NCBI GenBank assembly: GCA_017540585.1
Contig: JAFYAT010000078.1
Span: 1 to 64,000 of the forward strand
Source of the DNA: Bacteroidaceae bacterium
Lineage (GTDB): Bacteria; Bacteroidota; Bacteroidia; Bacteroidales; Bacteroidaceae
Length of the DNA: 64,000 bases
Direction: 5' to 3'
Within the stretch, counting starts at the first letter, position 1, and each line of letters begins with the position of its first letter. The notes under the pieces were generated by a model. The model searched no databases and had not been told where the DNA came from. It saw nothing but the letters and a program-made list of their open reading frames with translations. Shown here one piece after another: positions 8,514 through 15,970 of the stretch. The translations under genes were made by a program, and so were the position numbers.

Positions 8514-9110
8514 ATGAAACACATTTTTATTTTGGTCATAGCGCATATAGCTTTGCTATTCACTATATCCTCTTGTAATTCATGTTCTAATGATGGTTCT
8601 ACGTCTGATACAATCAATATCGTTGCTGTTGACTCCCTTCCACGTATTGTGGAACTTGAAGGAACAATAGGTGACGGAACGAGCATGAACGAACTTGAGA
8701 TTATCGGCAAGAATGGCGATACGGTTGTTGTGTCTGTCCCTCACGAATTGATTAAGGGTGATGTTAAGGCTGGTGATATTGTCAATGTCGTATATTATGT
8801 CAATAAGGATGAAAACCTTGCATCAATAGTCATCAATAAGTCTGCTCTCATGCATCTTTGGTCAGCAACTGTCTCTGGTCATAAGCAGAGTCTTGAACTT
8901 GATGCTGAGGGAGTTGCAATATCATACGATATGCCTGTTGATTATTCTCGCTGGGAACTCAAGGATGGACTTCTCCTTCTTGAGGCTACTCGACCTTTAG
9001 GCTCTGAGAAACCTCAACATGTTGACACATTCGAGATTATGAGTCTTACCGAATCAAATCTTGTCCTCATGCGTAATCATGAAGAAATCATCTTTGACTT
9101 GGAAAATTGA
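8514..9110 (+). CDS. Lipoprotein with lipocalin-like C-terminal domain
   Basis: 198 residues. The signal sequence ends in a lipobox (TISSC, modified Cys near residue 21). Residues 40-110 form a small beta-rich part (VELEGTIGDG, GDTVVVSVPHELIKGDVKAG) and residues 115-190 (LWSATVSGHKQSLELDAEG, YSRWELKDGLLLLEATR) resemble the lipocalin-like domain common in Bacteroidota lipoproteins. It is expected in the outer or inner membrane, facing the periplasm. It is monocistronic with its own promoter and convergent with the kinase gene. Ligand and function are unknown. Confidence 0.8.
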   Translation: MKHIFILVIAHIALLFTISSCNSCSNDGSTSDTINIVAVDSLPRIVELEGTIGDGTSMNELEIIGKNGDTVVVSVPHELIKGDVKAGDIVNVVYYVNKDENLASIVINKSALMHLWSATVSGHKQSLELDAEGVAISYDMPVDYSRWELKDGLLLLEATRPLGSEKPQHVDTFEIMSLTESNLVLMRNHEEIIFDLEN

Positions 9111-9182
9111 GTTTAACCTAAAGTATCAAATGTAAGTTTCTCAAGTTTCGGATTTACATCTCCTGTTGTAAAGAGGAAGGAT

Positions 9183-9229
9183 TAAAAAAATGTCAAACCT
9201 CAAATTGTTTAGATTTGGGATTTGACATT
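9183..9229 (-). terminator. Rho-independent terminator of the kinase gene
   Basis: Hairpin arms 9189-9205 and 9213-9229 (17 bp with two mismatches, AATGTCAAACCTCAAAT and its partner). Read on the minus strand the stem is followed by seven Ts (plus-strand As at 9184-9190), as for an intrinsic terminator of the gene at 9382-10500. Confidence 0.7.
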
Positions 9230-9279
9230 CGTTTTGTCCTATGTCCACATGCAAAAATCTTTACGAAAGAATTACGAAC

Positions 9280-9302
9280 GGTTAACGAACCATTAACGAA
9301 GG
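9280..9302. repeat. Dispersed 23-mer, copy 1
   Basis: The 23 bases starting GGTTAACGAACCATTAACGA recur as an exact reverse complement at 15198-15220. The unit is itself two tandem GTTAACGAACC/ATTAACGAAGG halves. Confidence 0.85.
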
Positions 9303-9381
9303 GTTGACATCCCTCTTTTTGAGTGCCGTTGTTTCGTTTTGTCCTATATTGCTCCAATTCTTCGTCTAATGACCAATCTCG

Positions 9382-10500
9382 CTAATACTCATATCCACTT
9401 CCGCCAAGGAACTCTCTTAAGATAGAATACTTTGGTAGAAGTTCGGGACTTATCGGATGAATATCATTCAGAATCTTGATGAGACGTCTTGCCTCATGAA
9501 TCTCAGCCGAATCCTCTGGAACATTCTCTAACAGAGGTATTGCCTCATGACGGAGAAGTCCCAACTCGTAAGGGAATGACGTATTGACACTTGCGTTGGC
9601 ATATTTCTGGTAAGGAACAATCCATCTGTGTTCGCCTCGTCGTACGCTTTGCCAACGCTCAAGAGTGGCTTGGGCACTTGTGCCTCGGTACTTGAAGTCG
9701 CGAACCATGCGACGGATGAGCCTGTTGTCAGGACTCAGGTAGTATGTGCCATTCTTGCCAACCTTGAGGGACGAACCTGAGATGTAGATGCGGTAAAGCA
9801 AACTATTGTCGAGCGAACCTGTTAATTCAGGATTAAGTCCGTGAATACCCTCTATGAGGAGGATAGAGTCGGGTTCCATCTTGGTAGGATTCTTACGCCA
9901 AAGACGTGATGCGGAGGCAAAATCGTATTGCGGAAGAGTGACTTCCTCTCCTGCCACAAGGCGTGTGAGGTGGTCTTCTATGAGTTTGAGATCAAGTGCG
10001 TATAGCGATTCGAAGTCGTATTCACCATTCTCGTCAAGAGGACAGGTGTCAAGAGAACCATAGTAGTCATCTAACGATAGCGTCTGGGGCTTAAGACCTT
10101 GCTGTTCAAGTGCGTAAGCCATCTTCTTGCAGAAGGTAGTCTTTCCGCTTGACGAAGGACCTGCAATAAGCACTACTTTTGGCATTTTTTGGGCAATCTC
10201 TTCTGCCACGCTACTCACCATTGCCTCCTTCAACTTCTCAAGGACTGTGATGAGCTCGCCTATCTTTCCACAGTCGATAATAGCATTAATCTCATCCTTG
10301 CTTATGTCTGATGTCAACATCTTGCTACCTGGAATATCGTTTATTTCAAGTGTGCCTATAATTTTGTTGACTAACTCAGAAAGACTATTTTTGTCGTAGT
10401 TTTCATCCATTTCTGATTTAAAACCGTCAGAAACGATTAAATTTTTGTTTACGACTACGAACTTTTCTGAACTTTTATTATTTTTGCAATTGTTTTGCAT
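9382..10500 (-). CDS. Uridine kinase-like nucleoside kinase, short form
   Basis: 372 residues. The P-loop is GPSSSGKTTF (about residue 113) and is followed by the uridine kinase/phosphoribulokinase pattern: SLDDYY, DENGEYDFESLYALD, LPQYDF, LLIEGIHGLNPEL, RLIRRMVRDFKYRG and the conserved C-terminus LREFLGGSGYEY. As I recall, the usual Bacteroidota version is about 550 residues with an N-terminal TGS and tRNA-synthetase-like part. Here only about 100 residues of poorly conserved sequence precede the kinase core, so this one looks N-terminally shortened or divergent. Expected to phosphorylate a nucleoside with ATP or GTP; the substrate is not certain. Divergent from the Na/Pi symporter gene. Confidence 0.85.
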   Translation of the reverse strand: MQNNCKNNKSSEKFVVVNKNLIVSDGFKSEMDENYDKNSLSELVNKIIGTLEINDIPGSKMLTSDISKDEINAIIDCGKIGELITVLEKLKEAMVSSVAEEIAQKMPKVVLIAGPSSSGKTTFCKKMAYALEQQGLKPQTLSLDDYYGSLDTCPLDENGEYDFESLYALDLKLIEDHLTRLVAGEEVTLPQYDFASASRLWRKNPTKMEPDSILLIEGIHGLNPELTGSLDNSLLYRIYISGSSLKVGKNGTYYLSPDNRLIRRMVRDFKYRGTSAQATLERWQSVRRGEHRWIVPYQKYANASVNTSFPYELGLLRHEAIPLLENVPEDSAEIHEARRLIKILNDIHPISPELLPKYSILREFLGGSGYEY

Positions 10501-10534
10501 AACTTTCTAATGAGTATTTTTTCAAAGTTTTGGG

Positions 10535-10542
10535 CAAATATA
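10535..10542 (-). promoter_or_regulatory. Predicted -7 box of the kinase gene (TATATTTG, minus)
   Basis: CAAATATA on the plus strand reads TATATTTG on the minus strand, a full match to TAnnTTTG, about 35 nt upstream of the ATG at 10500. No convincing -33 element. Confidence 0.5.
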
Positions 10543-10595
10543 GTTTTTTTATTCCATACTTTGAAGATTGTTTCAGGAAATTAACAAAAAAATAT

Positions 10596-12341
10596 ATGAA
10601 CGGATCTCACATTGACGCAATCCACATTATTACGCTCATCGGTTCTGTGGCACTCCTCATGTACGGTATGAAGGTCATGAGTGAAGGACTACAGAAGATG
10701 GCAGGTAGTAAACTCAGAAATGTGCTTGGTACGATGACAACCAATCGTGTGACAGGAGTTCTTACGGGTGCATTCATCACTACGGCTATACAGTCGTCAA
10801 CAGCCACTACGGTCATGACCGTTAGTTTCGTAAGTTCAGGACTTCTTACCCTTGCACAGGCGATATCAGTCATCATGGGTGCCAATATTGGTACCACCGC
10901 CACGGCTTGGATTATGGTATTGGGCGGTAGTAATTTCAATATGCTTGGCGTTGTCTATGCGGCAATCATATTTGCAATCATTCTCATTTATACTAAGAAA
11001 AACACGAATCTCGGAGAATTTATTATAGGACTCGCATTCATGCTTCTCGGATTGACTACCTTGAAGAATAATGCTACAGAAATGAATCTTGCTGGCAACG
11101 AAGCCATCATGGGATTCTTTACTTCTACATGTCATTGGGGATATGGAAGCTACATACTCTTCCTGCTTATCGGAGGACTTATGACATGTGCCGTACAAAG
11201 TTCTGCAGCTATCATGGCTATCACCATGACTCTCTGCTCTACAGGAGTTATGCCTATAGATATGGGTATTGCACTCGTTATGGGTGAAAACATAGGTACA
11301 ACAATCACATCAAACGTTGTTGCCCTCTCAGCTTCCACTCAGGCACGTCGTGCTGCCATGGCGCACCTCGTGTTCAACCTCTTCGGAGTCATCTGGGTAC
11401 TCTGTATCTTCAAGTATTTCGTAGGAGCAATATGTGACGTATGGCATGTGCCATTCACTCCTGGCGAGGTGTCAGGAAAGATGAGCGCAACATCGCTCAA
11501 CGCTATCCTTGCTACATTCCATACCGCATTCAATGTATGCAACGTATTTATCCTTATATGGTTTGTAAAGCCGCTTGAGAAAATTGTATGCCTTATCGTT
11601 ACTCCACGTGCAGGCGGAGATGATGAGGAAGAAGGCAGGCTTCACTTTATCAGCGGAGGTGTCCTCTCTACGGCAGAACTTTCAATACTTGAGGCAAAGA
11701 AGGAAATCAACGTATTCGTCAACCGTTGTGTCAAGATGTATGCCATGACTCAGGAGCTTCTCCACGTGAAGAAAGGCGATGAGTTCAATAAACTCTACAG
11801 TCGTATAGAGAAATACGAAAGTATTACGGATAATCTTGAGGTCGAGATATGTGACTATCTCTCCAAGGTGAGCGAAGGTCGTCTCTCCATAGAATCAAAG
11901 ATTGAGATTCAGCACATGATGCGTGTGTGTGACGAACTTGAGAGCATAGGTGATAGCTGTTTCAACCTTGCCCGCACAATGAGTCGCAAGCGTAAGAACT
12001 CAAACGAGGACTTTACAGAGAAACAGTATGAACACATACAGAACATGATGCAGCTCACTGAGGAGGCGCTCAGCCAGATGGCTGTAGTCATAGAGCATGG
12101 AGAGCATCGTTTCGTTGACCTCAATAAGAACTATAACACAGAGCATGAGATAAACAACTATCGTTCTCAGCTCAAGAATCAGAACATCATAGACATTAAC
12201 AATCAGCTCTACGACTACCAGATTGGTGTGTTCTATATGGACATCATCTCTGAGTGCGAAAAGCTTGGCGACTACATCATCAACGTCATTGAGGCATCAG
12301 GCATAAAGGAAAAGAAAGCCAACGGCTTTAAGGCAAACTGA
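10596..12341 (+). CDS. Na/Pi cotransporter family protein with PhoU-like C-terminus
   Basis: 581 residues from the ATG at 10596; a longer frame from a TTG at 10530 is rejected because it would overlap the divergent promoter. The membrane half has two inverted copies of the NaPi-II motif, QSSTATTVMTVSFVSSG and QSSAAIMAITMTLCSTG, each inside a hydrophobic hairpin, plus at least eight membrane segments. From about residue 370 a soluble helical part (ILEAKKEINVFVNRCVKMY, MMRVCDELESIGDSCFNLA) resembles PhoU. It should import phosphate with sodium at the inner membrane, with the PhoU-like tail as a regulatory domain. No pst/pho genes are nearby. Confidence 0.93.
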   Translation: MNGSHIDAIHIITLIGSVALLMYGMKVMSEGLQKMAGSKLRNVLGTMTTNRVTGVLTGAFITTAIQSSTATTVMTVSFVSSGLLTLAQAISVIMGANIGTTATAWIMVLGGSNFNMLGVVYAAIIFAIILIYTKKNTNLGEFIIGLAFMLLGLTTLKNNATEMNLAGNEAIMGFFTSTCHWGYGSYILFLLIGGLMTCAVQSSAAIMAITMTLCSTGVMPIDMGIALVMGENIGTTITSNVVALSASTQARRAAMAHLVFNLFGVIWVLCIFKYFVGAICDVWHVPFTPGEVSGKMSATSLNAILATFHTAFNVCNVFILIWFVKPLEKIVCLIVTPRAGGDDEEEGRLHFISGGVLSTAELSILEAKKEINVFVNRCVKMYAMTQELLHVKKGDEFNKLYSRIEKYESITDNLEVEICDYLSKVSEGRLSIESKIEIQHMMRVCDELESIGDSCFNLARTMSRKRKNSNEDFTEKQYEHIQNMMQLTEEALSQMAVVIEHGEHRFVDLNKNYNTEHEINNYRSQLKNQNIIDINNQLYDYQIGVFYMDIISECEKLGDYIINVIEASGIKEKKANGFKAN

Positions 12342-12458
12342 GATGCTGGTTTAATTTTAAGTCTTTGATTTTAAAATTATTCGTCCCACTCAATGGATGT
12401 GAACGTCCCTTGTTTATGTAAAAAATGAGAAAAAAGCAAAATATTTTTGAAAATATGC

Positions 12459-12489
12459 TTTGACGTTTGATAATATTTTCATACCTTTG
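12459..12489 (+). promoter_or_regulatory. tRNA promoter, TTTG-N19-TACCTTTG
   Basis: The -33 TTTG (12459-12462), a 19-nt spacer and the -7 TACCTTTG (12482-12489) form a full match to the Bacteroidota vegetative promoter. It is 22 nt upstream of tRNA-Arg and should drive both tRNAs. Confidence 0.85.
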
Positions 12490-12510
12490 CACCCGCTAAA
12501 CAAGGAACGG

Positions 12511-12582
12511 GCTCCTATAGTTCAATGGATAGAACAAATCTCTCCTAAAGATTAGATTCGAGTTCGATTCTCGATGGGAGTA
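12511..12582 (+). tRNA. tRNA-Arg (anticodon CCU)
   Basis: 72 nt; acceptor GCTCCTA/TGGGAGT with two wobbles, D arm GTTC/GAAC, anticodon stem AATCT/AGATT with loop CTCCTAA (anticodon CCT), T arm TCGAG-TTCGATT-CTCGA, discriminator A. CCA is not encoded. Reads AGG. Confidence 0.93.
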
Positions 12583-12621
12583 CAAGACACATCTAAAGTG
12601 TCCCTTCTCATCAACGCTCAC

Positions 12622-12694
12622 ACGGGGTTAGTTTAGTTGGTAGAATATCGGTCTCCAAAACCGAGGGTCGGGGGTTCGAGTCCCTCACCCCGTG
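12622..12694 (+). tRNA. tRNA-Trp (anticodon CCA)
   Basis: 73 nt; acceptor ACGGGGT/ACCCCGT, anticodon stem TCGGT/ACCGA with loop CTCCAAA (anticodon CCA), T loop TTCGAGT, discriminator G. CCA not encoded. It follows tRNA-Arg by 39 nt and is closed by the terminator at 12704. Confidence 0.95.
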
Positions 12695-12703
12695 CAAGTA
12701 AGC

Positions 12704-12741
12704 AAAACGGTAACTTGATTTTTTCAAGTTACCGTTTTTTT
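12704..12741 (+). terminator. Intrinsic terminator of the tRNA unit
   Basis: Perfect 15-bp stem AAAACGGTAACTTGA (12704-12718) / TCAAGTTACCGTTTT (12724-12738), 5-nt loop, followed by Ts. The A-rich 5' side makes it potentially bidirectional. Confidence 0.93.
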
Positions 12742-12855
12742 GTTGAAAAATGGTTTTGCGTCAAAATCATGACATGAAAAAAGGTTGGTTCAAGCAGAAC
12801 CAACCTTAATGTTTGCTAATTGTTTATGCGTACTAAAAATGATTGAATGTACTTT

Positions 12856-14367
12856 TTATTGCTTTACATAAACTGGACGGATAAGCATACCGATGTAACG
12901 TTCAGCTGTAATGATACTTGGTCCATCATCATTTGTAAAATGCAAGCAATAAGCATTGAAGTATCCATATCCTTCTGGCTCTACTGTTGACGTCCAATAG
13001 TAACCTTCTGCTGCATTTTCATTTGATGTGGTATATTTACCCTTGGCTGGCAAGAAGATGTAGCGTGCAGGATTCGTTTTGTTGCTTACCTTATATCCAC
13101 TTACTCCATTGATAGTTGTCTCCTCCCAATCGCACTTAGTGACGAGGTTGTTCATCTCTTCACGTGTAGGCATACGCCAACCATCACCATTCATCATATG
13201 AGCCACATCGTGCATATCAATATCCAAAACTGTATTGCCACCAGAATAACAGTTGTAATCGTCAGGAACACACAGATCATCTTCTGGATCTATGCCGTCT
13301 TCAGGGAATTCTTCCCAAAGAACATAATTTGTCCATTCAAATGTTTCCTGTGAATCTGTGCCACCCCAACTGAAGTAGTTATATAATGGATTGTAAGTGT
13401 CAACAATGTTCTCTCTACCCCAAAGTACTCCATCACCTGTACCAAGGTCCACGTAGTCGAGATTGTCATAGTCGTCACCAGAAGGAACCATTGTCTTAGT
13501 CCATCCTTTATACATACCGCTTTCAAACGTTCTTGTTGTAAGAGGAACGGATGCTTTATATTCTACGTTATTATTCGTATAAGCTTTCAGATCCAAAACT
13601 CCTGTTGTTACAGGTAAAACAGAGATGAAAAATGATACTAATTCATCGCTTGAAGTGGTTACATTCTCCAAATCAAGTTCTATAGTTTTTGAATACACTT
13701 TATCTTTCAGTGTACCATCTATTATATTCACCTTTGCGGAAGTTATAAATACTGGAGATGTTGATTCAAGAACCAATTTTGACCAAGATGCTGCAGGCAT
13801 AGTCAAATCTAATCTGATAAATGCTGAAACATGATCAAAGTTAAAGTTGACATTCTTAGTTCCTTGGTCCACTGTTGACGCTGGTGCAATCATATAGTCA
13901 TAATCTCCGAGATGTGCAGTGGAATTTTTACCGACCTGTTTCTGACCTAACATACTGACAGGAATGGCATCGTAAGAATCTCCTACGCGCATATCTGGTC
14001 GGAAAGGATAATAAGCTGCATAAGTATTATCTACTTTGAGTTTCCATGCTCCACCATCAAAAGTGGCAGATGAAGAGTTTTCTTCTGTTTTATTACTCAA
14101 CACTTGATAAACCTGACTACCGCCAATTGGGGCAATTGGGAACAATCCAATTGTATCACCGTTTGCCCAGCTGAACTTCAAACTTGTACCAGACAGAGTC
14201 AACGATGTTCTCGTTTCATCGCCGTTGTCATAAACAATAGGTTTGGCTGTTAAAGTAACACTCTCTAAATCTGCATACGAAGATGTATCGAATAATGAGA
14301 AACCATCATCTGAGGAACAGCTTGCCAATAATGCACAAACAGCGCATAATATTAATTTACGTTTCAT
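12856..14367 (-). CDS. Fimbrillin-like lipoprotein with C-terminal FISUMP/DUF1566-type domain
   Basis: 503 residues. Lipobox LLASC with Cys at about residue 17. Residues 35-290 have the fimbrillin pattern seen in FimA/Mfa-type surface proteins: TLTAKPIVYDNGDETRTSLTL, WANGDTIGLFP, YAAYYPF, FNFDHVSAFIRLDL. The C-terminal part (about 300-503: YVDLGTGDGVLWGREN, DGWRMPTREEMNNLV, GYYWTSTVEPEGYGYFNAYCLHF, GMLIRPVYVK) matches the C-type-lectin-like FISUMP/DUF1566 group. The combination suggests a surface-exposed adhesin or fimbrial tip component (inference). The upstream small YxxP peptide gene is on the same strand, separated by a terminator hairpin at 14428-14452. Confidence 0.85.
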   Translation of the reverse strand: MKRKLILCAVCALLASCSSDDGFSLFDTSSYADLESVTLTAKPIVYDNGDETRTSLTLSGTSLKFSWANGDTIGLFPIAPIGGSQVYQVLSNKTEENSSSATFDGGAWKLKVDNTYAAYYPFRPDMRVGDSYDAIPVSMLGQKQVGKNSTAHLGDYDYMIAPASTVDQGTKNVNFNFDHVSAFIRLDLTMPAASWSKLVLESTSPVFITSAKVNIIDGTLKDKVYSKTIELDLENVTTSSDELVSFFISVLPVTTGVLDLKAYTNNNVEYKASVPLTTRTFESGMYKGWTKTMVPSGDDYDNLDYVDLGTGDGVLWGRENIVDTYNPLYNYFSWGGTDSQETFEWTNYVLWEEFPEDGIDPEDDLCVPDDYNCYSGGNTVLDIDMHDVAHMMNGDGWRMPTREEMNNLVTKCDWEETTINGVSGYKVSNKTNPARYIFLPAKGKYTTSNENAAEGYYWTSTVEPEGYGYFNAYCLHFTNDDGPSIITAERYIGMLIRPVYVKQ

Positions 14368-14427
14368 AACAATACATTTTTTTACATGTTTTCATTTTAT
14401 GCATATAGTCACTTGGCAAAGCCAAAG

Positions 14428-14452
14428 ACAAAAAAGTGGCTTTGTAGCCACT
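14428..14452 (-). terminator. Minus-strand terminator between small peptide and fimbrillin genes
   Basis: On the minus strand AGTGGCT-ACAA-AGCCACT (plus 14435-14452) is followed by a run of seven Ts (plus-strand As). It lies downstream of the 67-residue peptide gene and upstream of the fimbrillin-like gene, so it may terminate the peptide message or act as an attenuator for the lipoprotein. Confidence 0.75.
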
Positions 14453-14596
14453 TAGAAGATTGTAGGAAGTTGTTAATAAAAAAGTAGAAAGAATTGTTTT
14501 TTGTGAATATCAACAAATATTTATTTGTCAAATACTAAACTATAAATTCTCTTTTTTAAAAACAACCTTTAATGCAAATAGTAAATGTTTAAGCCA

Positions 14597-14800
14597 TTAG
14601 AATTTCAAAACAGCATTTTTTTCAGACGTCCTTTCCCCGGAGTCTAAAATACCATCACGTCTTCTTGCATCTCCCATCTGTCCGCCTTCAACGTCTTTTC
14701 CACTGGTATTTCCGTTTCCGGAACCTGCGAGGATTGAACATCTGATTACTGAAGGACGAAGCTGTGCTTCTGGCTTTTCATAAATTGTTTTCATTTTCAT
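14597..14800 (-). CDS. Small YxxP-type peptide (67 aa)
   Basis: Residues 1-30 (KTIYEKPEAQL, then SVIRCSILAGS) follow a pattern I know from many short Bacteroidota reading frames: a basic start, Y-x-x-P, a beta-strand-like hydrophobic stretch and an L-A/G-S ending, followed by a variable Gly/Asp/Arg-rich tail (GNGNTSGKDVEGGQMGDARRRDG). No signal peptide. The plus-strand gene at 26016 has the same plan, and both sit next to a large surface-protein gene. Function unknown; a leader peptide or a secreted small peptide is conceivable. Confidence 0.7.
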   Translation of the reverse strand: MKMKTIYEKPEAQLRPSVIRCSILAGSGNGNTSGKDVEGGQMGDARRRDGILDSGERTSEKNAVLKF

Positions 14801-14900
14801 ACTTTTTAGTTGTTTTTATATTCTTTTAATATTTAACATCATTTTATCTAATCTCATTCAATACATGATTAAAACCATGAAATACTTACACATTTCACTG

Positions 14901-14908
14901 CAAACATA
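14901..14908 (-). promoter_or_regulatory. Predicted -7 box of the small peptide gene (TATGTTTG, minus)
   Basis: CAAACATA on the plus strand is TATGTTTG on the minus strand, a full TAnnTTTG match about 100 nt upstream of the ATG at 14800. No clear -33 box. Confidence 0.5.
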
Positions 14909-15197
14909 AATAATTTTAATGAATCAACTATCAATAATATGTAAAAAAATGCATAACTTCTGTGAAAATAAGACAAAAACCACTCAAAATGCACGAAAAT
15001 GATATTGTGCAAAGCTGAAAAATTGCTTCACAAAACATGGTGCAGGTACTCTGCATAAAATACGCTATGACATGTTATTTTTCAGTCCTCGTCTCCTTAC
15101 GAGGTAAAAAACATTCTTACCAATTTCTCCATTGTTATTTTGCAACTAAAATTAAAAAATAATATGACAAAATGTCAAAGAATAATCCCTCGTTAAT

Positions 15198-15220
15198 CCT
15201 TCGTTAATGGTTCGTTAACC
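15198..15220. repeat. Dispersed 23-mer, copy 2 (inverted relative to 9280-9302)
   Basis: Exact reverse complement of 9280-9302 (starts CCTTCGTTAATGGTTCGTTA). The flanks continue the theme with CGTTAATCC before and CTTCGTG after. Confidence 0.85.
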
Positions 15221-15404
15221 CTTCGTGATTTTTCCGTGAAATATCAAGTGACATAATGATAGCGCATGTTTGTGGATTTTATACAAATTGTACGGTTGAG
15301 ACTGTGTGTTGTTTTTTACCGCAGTGCGGCCAGTTAAAAAAACATGATAAAAACCAAAGAAAACAAAAGAAAACCTGTTTTTTCTTTTTTTTCTTAAAAC
15401 ATGA

Positions 15405-15546
15405 ATTATCATGTAATTGGCCACGAACATTTAGCTCGGCGTAGCCAATATTCATTAATTATGATTTCGACATCGAAATCTATTTTTGACCATTAAATTG
15501 TTTTACAAAAATATTTATGTCAATTCGTGGCCAATTACATGATAAT
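15405..15546. repeat. Inverted-repeat element, perfect 23-bp arms
   Basis: Arms 15405-15427 (ATTATCATGTAATTGGCCAC plus GAA) and 15524-15546 are exact reverse complements around a 96-bp interior with no reading frame. Just upstream (15340-15400) lies an AAAGAAAACAAAAG-rich stretch followed by CTGTTTTTTC, similar in style to the arms of the 47827-48407 element. Confidence 0.9.
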
Positions 15547-15654
15547 TTGCCATTGTTTTATGTGTCTTGCGTAATTTTTTTTGAAAAAAACGATGAATTC
15601 TTGCTTTTTCACTTTTTTTCTCGCAAAATGCAAGCGTATATAAAAAAAAAGACC

Positions 15655-15662
15655 TACCTTTG
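15655..15662 (+). promoter_or_regulatory. Predicted -7 box of the giant secreted-protein gene (TACCTTTG)
   Basis: Full TAnnTTTG match. It predicts a transcript start near 15670 and an untranslated leader of about 300 nt, which includes a small stem TTGTATT/AATACAA (15722-15740). No -33 match at N19-21. Confidence 0.5.
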
Positions 15663-15970
15663 TCCGAGAATATATAAATGTTAAATTTTTTTAAAGAAAT
15701 ATAATAGCGAGGTCACCATTTTTGTATTGGGGAAATACAATTGTTAAGGCAAGTCCTAAAAATAGTATTTGAGGATTTCAAGCTGTTCTTAGATGTCTTT
15801 TACAATGAGCACGTACAGCATAATATGATATATGTAAGTGACGAATGAAAAGACACCCAAAGCACAAGGAAAAACGCAGTACTCGTCCGCACCTATGGAC
15901 TTTAGGATAAGCGACTAAAACGGGATTGAATCGCATAATATTAAACTTGACAAGTTAATAGTAGCGAAAT

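Larger units (their letters stand above)
14801..15970. other. 1.17-kb AT-rich region without genes
   Basis: It contains the divergent promoter of the small peptide gene (14901-14908), a dispersed 23-mer (15198-15220), an inverted-repeat element (15405-15546), the -7 box of the giant gene (15655-15662) and its leader of about 300 nt. Short frames at 15215-15444 overlap the repeats and have no family resemblance, so I do not call them genes. Confidence 0.75.

Noticed and set aside
10530..10595. TTG-initiated extension of the Na/Pi symporter
   Set aside because: It overlaps the divergent promoter region; the ATG at 10596 gives a normal N-terminus.
15215..15444. Two small frames (minus 15215-15430, plus 15256-15444)
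   Set aside because: Low-complexity Lys/Phe-rich sequences that overlap repeats, with no family resemblance and no promoter.
15663..15970. Riboswitch in the leader of the giant gene
   Set aside because: No match to a known aptamer core; only a short stem is visible.
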